A DNA stretch of 44,208 bases from an uncultured bacterium (GTDB taxonomy: Bacteria; Patescibacteriota; Minisyncoccia; Phycocordibacterales; CAIJYI01): assembly GCA_903824855.1 (NCBI GenBank), contig CAIJYI010000045.1:1-44208 (forward strand). Direction: 5' to 3'. The translations under genes and the position numbers were made by a program. Positions 6,964 to 14,063 of this stretch are shown here, one piece after another (within the stretch, counting starts at the first letter, position 1; each line of letters starts with the position of its first letter). The notes under the pieces were generated by a model that worked only from the letters and a program-made list of their open reading frames with translations, ran no database searches and was not told where the DNA came from.

Positions 6964-8424
6964 TTATTGTTTTTTCCAGCGAAGGTTTAATTTCTTCGGA
7001 TGGTTTGCTTCGGCTTCATTTACCCTTTGAACGGGAGTGATGTGTGGAGCTTCGTGGAGAAGGTCAGGAGTTTCCTTTGATTCTTCCAAAACTTCACCCA
7101 TCGCTTTAATGAATTCATCGAGCGTTTCTTTTGTTTCCGTTTCTGTCGGTTCAATAAGCATTGCGCCATGAACAGTGAGCGGGAAATAAATGGTCATCGG
7201 ATGGAAGCCCTTGTCTATCAACCGTTTGGCGACATCAAGAGTAACAACACCTTTTGGCATATTTTCTTCGCTCAATAAACATTCGTGCATACAAGGACGA
7301 TTAAAAGGAACTTTGTATCCGAGAGCCGCAAGCGAAACGCGAAGATAGTTCGCATTCAATACTGCTGCTTCTGCAACATCGCGAAGCCCTTTATCCCCCA
7401 TTGTGCGAAGGTAAACATACGCGCGAAGGAGAACAAGAAAGTTTCCATAATGAGAATGAATACGTCCGATAGATTGTTTATCAAAATATGGGGCGAATCT
7501 TCCGTCTTTGTCTTTAATAATTCGAGGACAAGGCAAGAATGGAATGAGTTCCTTTTTTACTCCGACAGGGCCGGCACCGGGACCACCACCACCGTGTGGA
7601 GTGGAAAATGTTTTATGTGTGTTCGTTTGAATCACATCAAAACCCATATCACCGGGGCGAGCTTTTCCGACAAGAGCATTTAAGTTTGCTCCGTCGCAAT
7701 AAAGATATGCGCCCTTCGCATGCAACATATCGGCAATCTTTTTAATGTTTGTTTCAAAAAGACCGAGTGTGCTTGGATTGGTAATCATCATCGCGGCGAC
7801 GTTTTCATCAAGAACTTTTTCCAAAGCTTCGATATTAACGGAACCATCGGGGTCCACTTCAATGTTGATTGGAGTGAATCCTGCAAGCACTGCGCTTGCG
7901 GGGTTGGTACCATGTGCTGATGTGGGGATAAGAACCTTTTCTCTTTTTTCTCCGCGGGCGCGAAATGCGGCGCGAATAATTTTAAGACCGGTTAATTCTC
8001 CATGAGAACCTGCGACAGGATTAAGCGTAAACGCATCCATACCGCAAATTTCATTCATCATCTGTTCAAATTCAAAAAGCATTTTAAAAGCGCTTTGTGT
8101 TTCGGAAACGGGCATGTACGGATGAAGTCCTGTCCATCCTTTCATAGATGCGACACGTTCATTCATCCGAGGATTATGTTTCATCGTGCAGGAACCGAGC
8201 GGATAAAATGTACCATCCACACCGACGTTCTTTTGAGAAAGCCGAGTGTAGTGGCGTATCATTTCCGGTTCGGAAACTTCGGGAAATCCTTCAAGCTCTC
8301 CCCTTGTTTGAAGCAATTTCCTCGGTAATACTTTCAAGTCAGAAGGAATTTCCGGTAAATCAACTCCGATTCGCCCGGCACTTCCTTGTTCAAAAATGAG
8401 TTTTTCCGGTTCATTATGAATCAT
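6964..8424 (-). CDS. gcvPB: Glycine dehydrogenase (decarboxylating) subunit 2
   Basis: The PLP-carrying half of the split P-protein of the glycine cleavage system, 486 aa, a normal length. The PLP lysine lies in NTHKTFSTPHGGGGPGAGP. Other family marks are YPLGSCTMKHNPR, the glutamate-free SAHGTNPASA segment, and MLIEPTETETKETLDEF near the end. Its start overlaps the gcvPA stop by 4 bp (ATGA), so the two subunits are translationally coupled. The enzyme decarboxylates glycine and passes the aminomethyl group to lipoyl-GcvH. No gcvH, gcvT or lpd lies in this window, so the pathway role depends on genes elsewhere. Confidence 0.95.
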   Translation of the reverse strand: MIHNEPEKLIFEQGSAGRIGVDLPEIPSDLKVLPRKLLQTRGELEGFPEVSEPEMIRHYTRLSQKNVGVDGTFYPLGSCTMKHNPRMNERVASMKGWTGLHPYMPVSETQSAFKMLFEFEQMMNEICGMDAFTLNPVAGSHGELTGLKIIRAAFRARGEKREKVLIPTSAHGTNPASAVLAGFTPINIEVDPDGSVNIEALEKVLDENVAAMMITNPSTLGLFETNIKKIADMLHAKGAYLYCDGANLNALVGKARPGDMGFDVIQTNTHKTFSTPHGGGGPGAGPVGVKKELIPFLPCPRIIKDKDGRFAPYFDKQSIGRIHSHYGNFLVLLRAYVYLRTMGDKGLRDVAEAAVLNANYLRVSLAALGYKVPFNRPCMHECLLSEENMPKGVVTLDVAKRLIDKGFHPMTIYFPLTVHGAMLIEPTETETKETLDEFIKAMGEVLEESKETPDLLHEAPHITPVQRVNEAEANHPKKLNLRWKKQ

Positions 8425-9770
8425 TTTAAAATCTCCGTAAGTGCATGAACGAATTTATCAACGTCTTCATCGGTATTCATTTCCGTAACAGAAATGAGAA
8501 TATCGTTTTTATTTTCAGGATAATTATCTGCAAGAGCGATGCCGCCGAAAATTTTATAATCGGAGGCAAGACGGTGCAAGAGTTCACATCCTGATAATTT
8601 TGTACGAATGACAAATTCATTGAATGTTGTTCCTGAAAATGGTTCTTCAATATTTTTTATGAGAGAAAGACGAGATCTGAGAAGAAAGGCTTTTTCATAA
8701 TTCAACTCAGCCAATTGAGGCAATCCTTTTTTTCCGTGAAGAGTAAGATACATCGCTGCGGTAGTCGCACACAATGCTTCATTCGTACAAATATTTGAAG
8801 TCGCCTTCTCACGTTTGATATGTTGTTCGCGAGTTGCGATAACAATTACGAAAGCATCTTTCCCTTCTTTATCTTTACCGCGTCCGATGAGACGGCCGGG
8901 CAGGTTGCGAACATTCGCAGTGCCGGTGGCAATCAAACCTAAAAGCGGTCCGCCGAATGATGGTGGCAATCCGAATGATTGTCCTTCACCGACGAAGATA
9001 TCAACGCCGAATTCGCCCGGTGGTTTTAAGAGAGCGAGTGAGAGCGCTTCGGTTGTTACCGAGATAAGAAGTGTTTCAACTTTCGTCGCAACTTCTTTCG
9101 CTTCACCTAAATCTTCTATCACACCGAAGTAATTTGGATAGCCGACAACCATACACATGGCGTCAGTTATTTTTTCGGGATCAAAAATTGTTTTGCCTGT
9201 TTTTTCATCAAAAGGCAATTCGACAATCGGTACATCTATGTCACGCATATAAGTACTGAGTGTTTCTCTATAATGTGGATGAAGTGCTTTTGATACATAA
9301 ACAATTTTTCCTTTTCTGGAAAGTCGTTTAGCCATAAGTACCGCTTCCGCAGTTGCTGTTGCTCCGTCATAAAGAGAAGCATTCGCAACATCCATACCTG
9401 AGAGCATCGCGATGTATGTTTGAAATTCATACAAGGCTTGAAGTGTTCCTTGGGAAGCTTCGGGCTGGTATGGAGTATATGAGGTCAAAAATTCTTCACG
9501 AGAAAGAAGTGCTGAAATAGCAGCCGGTATAAAATGGCGATTTATGCCACCACCCAAAAAGGATGTTTTTTTAACGGCGGCTTCACTTTCTTCCGCAAAT
9601 TTTTCCATGACGGCGGTGAGTTCCATTTCGGAAAGCGGGGCCGGCAAATTAAGCGGTTTTTTCAAACGCAATTCCGACGGAATTTGTTCGAAGAGTTTAT
9701 CAACGTGATCTACGCCAATGGTTTCAAGCATCGCGTCATGATCACTTTTTGTTTCGGGAATATATCTCAT
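8421..9770 (-). CDS. gcvPA: Glycine dehydrogenase (decarboxylating) subunit 1
   Basis: The N-terminal half of the split glycine decarboxylase, 449 aa. It starts RYIPETKSDHDAMLETIG and carries FLGGGINRHFIPAAIS, TPYQPEASQGTLQALYEFQT, NASLYDGATATAEA, GEGQSFGLPPSFGGP and TREQHIKREKATSNICTNEAL, all typical of GcvPA. It pairs with GcvPB in an alpha2beta2 complex. Unlike many neighbours it has a real Shine-Dalgarno (AGGAGG, 5 bases before ATG) and a 5' leader of about 60 nt behind a strong promoter. I looked for a glycine riboswitch in the short leader and see no room for one. Confidence 0.95.
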   Translation of the reverse strand: MRYIPETKSDHDAMLETIGVDHVDKLFEQIPSELRLKKPLNLPAPLSEMELTAVMEKFAEESEAAVKKTSFLGGGINRHFIPAAISALLSREEFLTSYTPYQPEASQGTLQALYEFQTYIAMLSGMDVANASLYDGATATAEAVLMAKRLSRKGKIVYVSKALHPHYRETLSTYMRDIDVPIVELPFDEKTGKTIFDPEKITDAMCMVVGYPNYFGVIEDLGEAKEVATKVETLLISVTTEALSLALLKPPGEFGVDIFVGEGQSFGLPPSFGGPLLGLIATGTANVRNLPGRLIGRGKDKEGKDAFVIVIATREQHIKREKATSNICTNEALCATTAAMYLTLHGKKGLPQLAELNYEKAFLLRSRLSLIKNIEEPFSGTTFNEFVIRTKLSGCELLHRLASDYKIFGGIALADNYPENKNDILISVTEMNTDEDVDKFVHALTEILK

Positions 9771-9838
9771 ACATCCTCCTGTTTTTCGATAGTTTTACCA
9801 ATTTTTTTTCGCTTTTCAAAGTGCGAAATTCTGAGTCT

Positions 9839-9868
9839 AGTATAACCACTTTTTGACGTAAAAGTCAA
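9839..9868 (-). promoter_or_regulatory. Promoter of gcvPAB
   Basis: -35 TTGACT (9863-9868), 18-bp spacer, -10 TATACT (9839-9844), about 60 nt before the gcvPA start. Confidence 0.8.
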
Positions 9869-9894
9869 CCCCCTGACCGATGAAAATAGTACAC

Positions 9895-9926
9895 AAAAAA
9901 AAGACGGAAATATCCGTCTTTTTTAT
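9895..9926 (-). terminator. Terminator after engB
   Basis: The stem AAAAAAGACGGA / TCCGTCTTTTTT with a four-base loop has T-runs on both strands and lies just beyond the engB stop. Confidence 0.85.
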
Positions 9927-9931
9927 TTTTT

Positions 9932-10549
9932 TTATAGGTGCATTCCCTCTTGAAAAACATTTCCGCTTCGTGTCTGAATGGCTTCTTCTATTTTCTTCAG
10001 AACTTCGGGTATTCCTTCTTTTTTTTCTGCAGAGAATGGTATGAATGGAACCTTGCCGATGACCTCCATTATTTCTTTCAATTGTTTCGGTCTGGCGGTT
10101 TTGTTGATTCGGTCAAATTTATTTCCGATTACAATAAAAGGAATATTTCCTTCGGTGAGTGCTTTTATCATTTCGGTGTCGCGCTCGGTAGGTCCGATAT
10201 AGGCATCAATGAGAACGAGGACGAGAGATATCGGCGCATCGGATTCAAACAAATACCACATGATATATTTCACCAATTTTTCTTTATCACCGTCAGGGGC
10301 TCTGGCATAACCGTATCCGGGAAGATCGACAAAATAAAATTCTTTATTGATGAGGAAGAAATTGATCTCCTTGGTTTTTCCGGGAGATGAACTGGATTTA
10401 GCCAAACCTTTGTGATTGACCAGCGCATTGATGACGCTCGATTTTCCCACGTTTGAGCGCCCAACAAAAGCGAACTCCAACTTGGGATCGCCTAATATCG
10501 GATCCGTTCCGCGGATACCCTTTACAAATGTGGCTGAATCTATTTTCAT
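9932..10549 (-). CDS. engB: Ribosome biogenesis GTPase YihA/YsxC
   Basis: A TRAFAC-class GTPase for 50S subunit assembly, 205 aa from the ATG at 10549 (MKIDSATFVKG). The track extends it to 10618, but that start adds a hydrophobic stretch foreign to the family, and GAGGG lies just upstream of the internal ATG. Motifs: G1 GRSNVGKSS at about 30-38, switch region SSPGKTKEINFF, G3 DLPGYGYA, G4 NKFD, G5 FSAEKKEG. The length is normal. It sits alone between two terminators, with palindromic repeats directly upstream. Confidence 0.93.
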   Translation of the reverse strand: MKIDSATFVKGIRGTDPILGDPKLEFAFVGRSNVGKSSVINALVNHKGLAKSSSSPGKTKEINFFLINKEFYFVDLPGYGYARAPDGDKEKLVKYIMWYLFESDAPISLVLVLIDAYIGPTERDTEMIKALTEGNIPFIVIGNKFDRINKTARPKQLKEIMEVIGKVPFIPFSAEKKEGIPEVLKKIEEAIQTRSGNVFQEGMHL

Positions 10550-10614
10550 ACCCTCATCATAGCACATAATCAGGAAAAATACAGACAAAAAAACCCCGTA
10601 ACTCCTCACAACTG

Positions 10615-10687
10615 TCATTCTGAACTTGATTCAGAATCCACTTCAATTGCGATAAACATGGATCCTGAATCAAGTTCAGGATGACGA
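10615..10687. repeat. Inverted pair of the dispersed palindromic repeat
   Basis: GTCATTCTGAACTTGATTCAGAATCCA (10615-10641) and TGGATCCTGAATCAAGTTCAGGATGAC (10660-10686) are inverted copies separated by about 18 bp. The pair can fold into one long hairpin. Same family as at 1601-1846 and 4889-5124. Confidence 0.85.
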
Positions 10688-10733
10688 CCGACATTATAAA
10701 ATATACAATTTATAGAGGCGTGATTAATTACAG

Positions 10734-10756
10734 AAAACCCGGCAGGTGATGCCGGG
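10734..10756 (-). terminator. Terminator of the LysE-like gene
   Basis: The stem CCCGGC / GCCGGG with loop ATCACCT is followed by TTTTCTG on the minus strand, shortly after the stop at 10764. Confidence 0.75.
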
Positions 10757-10763
10757 AATTTAA

Positions 10764-11387
10764 CTAATACATACTGAATGCTTTATAAAAGAACCAAAAA
10801 GAAAAGAGAATAAGGATGAACGCTGCAATTTTTGTCATACGAAATGCAATATCATTCGACACGTTTGCTCTCAGTCGTGACGTCGCAAAAACAACAACTG
10901 ACAAAACAAGGAGTTCTCCGAAAATAACTCCGGATCCATCGATTGCGGCAATGAACCAGCTATTTTTTAGCATGTCTGCGATTATTAACGGAGAAAGAAC
11001 TCCAATCCACCAAAAAAGATTAATCGGATGGACGGCGGTAAGAAGGAACCCGGTAACAAAAACATTTCCTCCTTTTTTTACATTTTGTCTCGGATGAAAA
11101 GAATTTATCGACGAACGAATTCCCTGATATCCGGCGAAGAGCAAAGTAATTCCGCCGAGAACCCAGAGATATATCTCAGGAATTAATTTTTGAAAAATTA
11201 CCGCTGAACCCGAAAGAGAAAGAAAAAGATATCCGGTCTCTGCAAGACAAAAGCCTGCAACTGCCGTCATTCCCAGAAAAAATCCTCTTTCCATACTTTT
11301 TTGAAAAATATAAAATGAAGATTGCCCGAACTGAAGCGAAGCGAAAAAACCGATGGAGAAACAAACGAAGAAATTTTGAGTTATCAC
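10764..11387 (-). CDS. LysE/RhtB-like membrane exporter
   Basis: A 207-aa protein with about six hydrophobic helices. The N-terminal GFFASLQFGQSSFYIFQKSMERGFFLGMTAVAGFCLAE follows the LysE-superfamily pattern (an amphipathic gap then the GxxxG region), and FLLTAVHPINLFWWIGV matches the conserved NPK-like segment of helix 4. The usual early PGP is replaced, so the family call is tentative; substrates in this superfamily are amino acids or other small solutes. The start is GTG at 11387 (shown as M), with GGAGGG 7 bases upstream. It stands as a single gene with its own terminator. Confidence 0.65.
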   Translation of the reverse strand: MITQNFFVCFSIGFFASLQFGQSSFYIFQKSMERGFFLGMTAVAGFCLAETGYLFLSLSGSAVIFQKLIPEIYLWVLGGITLLFAGYQGIRSSINSFHPRQNVKKGGNVFVTGFLLTAVHPINLFWWIGVLSPLIIADMLKNSWFIAAIDGSGVIFGELLVLSVVVFATSRLRANVSNDIAFRMTKIAAFILILFSFWFFYKAFSMY

Positions 11388-11452
11388 GATAACCCTCCAT
11401 GTAAAATATGTCTTTTTTCAAGATAACACATATGTACAGAAATATCAAATAA

Positions 11453-11482
11453 AAGAGAACCCTCAATATAAATTGAGGGTTC
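11453..11482 (-). terminator. Terminator of the 59-aa gene
   Basis: The 11-bp stem GAACCCTCAAT / ATTGAGGGTTC is followed by a T-rich tract on the minus strand. Confidence 0.75.
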
Positions 11483-11518
11483 GTGTTATTACAGAATAGA
11501 AATCTTGAATTTTAATAA

Positions 11519-11698
11519 TTATCTATCGTCCCATTCGCGAGCTTCTTGTTCGGTCATAAGCTGTCCTCGGAAGAGAACGTGCTTGACGAAACGATCAGGA
11601 AAGATTGGTTCTTTTTTTGGAACTTCTGTTTGTTCAACGGTTGTATCGATTATAATACCCATACTACCGGCTGAGCGATAAATTGCTTGTACTTGCAT
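11519..11698 (-). CDS. 59-aa protein of unknown function (not in ORF track)
   Basis: The coding sequence begins MQVQAIYRSAGSMGIIIDTT and ends VLFRGQLMTEQEAREWDDR, then TAA. AGGAG lies 7 bases before the ATG, a strong promoter lies about 150 nt upstream, and a terminator follows the stop, so it is a complete single-gene unit that fell under the track's length limit. The ending (TEQEAREWDDR) looks like a short helix; there are no cysteines and no transmembrane segment. I do not recognise the family. The long leader contains a 12-bp perfect inverted repeat, suggesting post-transcriptional control. Confidence 0.75.
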   Translation of the reverse strand: MQVQAIYRSAGSMGIIIDTTVEQTEVPKKEPIFPDRFVKHVLFRGQLMTEQEAREWDDR

Positions 11699-11746
11699 GG
11701 AAACACTCCTGTGGTGTTAAAAGTGAAAGGCTTATTCAGGACGAAT

Positions 11747-11807
11747 TTTATAGCCACCGCGTGAGTTAGTAAATAAAGTTAAATAATAATTAGGTGGTGG
11801 CTATAAA
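11747..11807 (-). promoter_or_regulatory. Structured 5' leader element of the 59-aa gene
   Basis: The inverted repeat TTTATAGCCACC (11747-11758) and GGTGGCTATAAA (11796-11807) pairs perfectly over 12 bp around a 37-nt AT-rich loop. It lies between the promoter and the ribosome binding site and is not followed by a T-run, so it does not look like a terminator. Confidence 0.6.
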
Positions 11808-11854
11808 GCTCATTCCGAATATTTCATTTATTTTATCTTCCTATTTCTAAGTTT

Positions 11855-11882
11855 ATTTTATCATATTAAATTATTTTGTCAA
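11855..11882 (-). promoter_or_regulatory. Promoter of the 59-aa gene
   Basis: A consensus -35 TTGACA (11877-11882), 16-bp spacer and -10 TAAAAT (11855-11860) give a leader of about 150 nt. Confidence 0.75.
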
Positions 11883-11885
11883 GTG

Positions 11886-11914
11886 TTACAAAACGCCTTA
11901 TTTTAGAGTATTAT
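11886..11914 (+). promoter_or_regulatory. Divergent promoter of the epimerase-glycosyltransferase operon
   Basis: -35 TTACAA (11886-11891), 17-bp spacer, -10 TATTAT (11909-11914). The expected start falls on the A of ATG 11921, so the mRNA is leaderless. It overlaps the start of the divergent promoter region of the 59-aa gene. Confidence 0.7.
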
Positions 11915-11920
11915 ATGGTA

Positions 11921-12796
11921 ATGGAAAACAAACAAAAAATTATTGTCGTAACGGGCGGAGCCGGCTTTATCGGTTCACATTTGATTGAAAGCCTGGTCAC
12001 TTCCCCTCTAAATCGTGTTATCTCTCTCGATAATTATTTTACCGGAAAAAAAGAAAATCATATTCCCGGTGCCGAATATCGTGAAGGTCATACAAAAGAT
12101 ATTGAGAAATTAATTCCTGAAACGCCGGATATAATTTATCACTTGGGAGAATATTCTCGAGTCGAAAAAAGCTTTGATGATGTATCAATTGTCTGGGACA
12201 TGAATGTCGCCGGTACTTTTAGCGTGCTTGAATTTTGTCGAAAAAAAGGCTCGAAGATTCTTTACGCCGGTTCCAGTACCAAATTCGGAGATGGTGGAAT
12301 GGGAAGAGACCAAAGCCCTTATGCGTGGACAAAAGCGACGAATACTGATTTAGTCGTAAATTACGGAAAGTGGTTCGGCATTGATTTTGCCATTACTTAT
12401 TTTTATAACGTATACGGCGGAAGAGAAATTTCGAAAGGAGAATATGCGACACTTATGGGTATTTTTAAAGAGCGATATTTATCAGGAATGCCTTTTTCTA
12501 TTGTTTCCCCGGGAACACAACGAAGAAATTTCACCCATGTCGACGACATCGTATCAGGTCTCATTCTTGTCGGAGAAAATGGACACGGAGATGAATACGG
12601 GCTTGGTGCGACCGAAAGTTATTCCATTCTTGAAGTTGCGCAAATGTTTGGCGGCGAAATAGAGATGCTTCCGGAAAGACCCGGAAACCGTATGGGTTCG
12701 TCGCTGGATATTCACAGAGCGACACAAGAGCTCGGATGGAAAGCAAATCGAAAACTAACCGACTTTATTGAAGAAATTAAATCGAAGAAAAAATAA
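11921..12796 (+). CDS. NAD-dependent epimerase/dehydratase (extended SDR)
   Basis: A 291-aa nucleotide-sugar epimerase/dehydratase. Rossmann motif VVTGGAGFIGSHL is near the N-terminus, YHLGEYSRVEKS matches the family's mid region, and the catalytic pair is in YAWTK (Y-x3-K), followed by YFYNVYGG and RRNFTHVDDIV. It most resembles UDP-sugar 4-epimerases or decarboxylases; the exact substrate is not decidable. The track start (11876) lies inside the promoter. ATG 11921 is chosen because it is 6 bases after the -10 box. The stop overlaps the glycosyltransferase start (TAATG), so the two genes are coupled and probably make or add a surface sugar. Confidence 0.88.
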   Translation: MENKQKIIVVTGGAGFIGSHLIESLVTSPLNRVISLDNYFTGKKENHIPGAEYREGHTKDIEKLIPETPDIIYHLGEYSRVEKSFDDVSIVWDMNVAGTFSVLEFCRKKGSKILYAGSSTKFGDGGMGRDQSPYAWTKATNTDLVVNYGKWFGIDFAITYFYNVYGGREISKGEYATLMGIFKERYLSGMPFSIVSPGTQRRNFTHVDDIVSGLILVGENGHGDEYGLGATESYSILEVAQMFGGEIEMLPERPGNRMGSSLDIHRATQELGWKANRKLTDFIEEIKSKKK

Positions 12797-14004
12797 TGAA
12801 AAAGATTCTTATTTTTTCACTGGCCTATTATCCGAAACATGTCGGTGGGGCTGAAGTGGCAATAAAAGAAATTACCGATAGAATCTCATCTGAAGAGTTT
12901 GAATTCCACATGGTAACTCTCCGTTTTGATGACACTTTACCGAAAGAAGAAAAAATTGGAAATGTTTTTGTGCACAGAATCGGACCGACAAAACATAATC
13001 CTACCATATCGGACTTACGGAAGTTCCCGCTGTACGCAAATAAAATCGTGTATCAATTTCTCGCTGTTTGGGAGGCTCATCAATTACACAAAAAATATCA
13101 TTTTGATGCCACGTGGGCAATGATGGCACATTCCTCCGGAGTGCCGGCGGGTATTTTCAAAACACTTCATCCGGAAGTTAAGTATTTGCTGACTCTTCAA
13201 GAAGGTGATCCGATTGATTATATCAAGAAAAAAATGCGTCCTATTTATCCGCTTTTTGCTCGTGCATTTACCAAAGCCGATATGATACAAGTTATCTCTA
13301 CCTTTCTCGGCAAGTGGGCTCGTGATATGGGATTTAAGGGAAGAATGGCCATCGTTCCAAATGCGGTAAACACCAAACACTTCTCACAGGATTACAAAAA
13401 GGAAGATATCGAAGCCCTCAAACAAAAACTCGGGAAAAAAGAAGGTGATATTTTTCTCATAACTTCCTCGCGTCTCGTGAAGAAAAATGCTATAGACGAT
13501 GTTATCAAATCTCTTACTTTCCTTTCTGAAAATATAAAATTTCTTATTTTGGGAATTGGCCCCGACGAAGAAACACTCCGCAATCTGGCAAAAGATAAAA
13601 GTGTTTCCGGACGCGTTATGTTTCTTGGTCAGATAGACCACAAAGAAATGCCGTTATATTTAAAAGTATCTGATATTTTTATTCGCCCTTCCCTTTCAGA
13701 AGGATTCGGCAATTCATTCATCGAAGCTATGGCTTCGGGAATTCCCGTTATCGCCACACAAGAAGGTGGAATATCCGATTTTCTTTTTGATCCCGAATTA
13801 AATCCTGAAACTCCCGCAACCGGCCGAGCCGTAAAGCCAAACGACCCACAAGGGATAGCGAGAGCCGTTACCTTATTTATCGATAAAAAAGATGAGACGG
13901 AAAAGATTATTGCCACCGCAAAGAAAATGGCTTTTGAGAAATACGACTGGGATATCATTGCAAAAGATATAAAAGAACAGGTTTTTGAAAAACTTCTTAA
14001 ATAA
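12796..14004 (+). CDS. Glycosyltransferase family 4 (GT-B fold)
   Basis: A 402-aa retaining GT4-type glycosyltransferase. The N-terminal acceptor domain begins ILIFSLAYYPKHVGGAEVAI. The donor domain carries TSSRLVKKNAIDDVI, LILGIGPDEETLRNLA, FLGQIDHKEMPLYLKVSDIFIRPS and the E-x7-E type motif SEGFGNSFIEAMASG. Its start overlaps the epimerase stop, so the two form an operon closed by a strong terminator. Probable role: adding a sugar to a lipid-linked or surface glycan at the cytoplasmic face of the membrane. The sugar is unknown. Confidence 0.92.
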   Translation: MKKILIFSLAYYPKHVGGAEVAIKEITDRISSEEFEFHMVTLRFDDTLPKEEKIGNVFVHRIGPTKHNPTISDLRKFPLYANKIVYQFLAVWEAHQLHKKYHFDATWAMMAHSSGVPAGIFKTLHPEVKYLLTLQEGDPIDYIKKKMRPIYPLFARAFTKADMIQVISTFLGKWARDMGFKGRMAIVPNAVNTKHFSQDYKKEDIEALKQKLGKKEGDIFLITSSRLVKKNAIDDVIKSLTFLSENIKFLILGIGPDEETLRNLAKDKSVSGRVMFLGQIDHKEMPLYLKVSDIFIRPSLSEGFGNSFIEAMASGIPVIATQEGGISDFLFDPELNPETPATGRAVKPNDPQGIARAVTLFIDKKDETEKIIATAKKMAFEKYDWDIIAKDIKEQVFEKLLK

Positions 14005-14016
14005 AATTTAGTTTTT

Positions 14017-14054
14017 AAAAAAATCTCCGAAGGACAATCCTTCGGAGATTTTTT
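14017..14054. terminator. Bidirectional terminator between glycosyltransferase and smc
   Basis: The perfect 14-bp stem AAATCTCCGAAGGA / TCCTTCGGAGATTT with a CAA loop is flanked by A- and T-runs. It lies between convergent genes. Confidence 0.9.
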
Positions 14055-14063
14055 ATAATGATT

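Noticed and set aside
9771-9838. Glycine riboswitch upstream of gcvPA
   Set aside because: The leader is only about 60 nt and shows no tandem aptamer-like structure.
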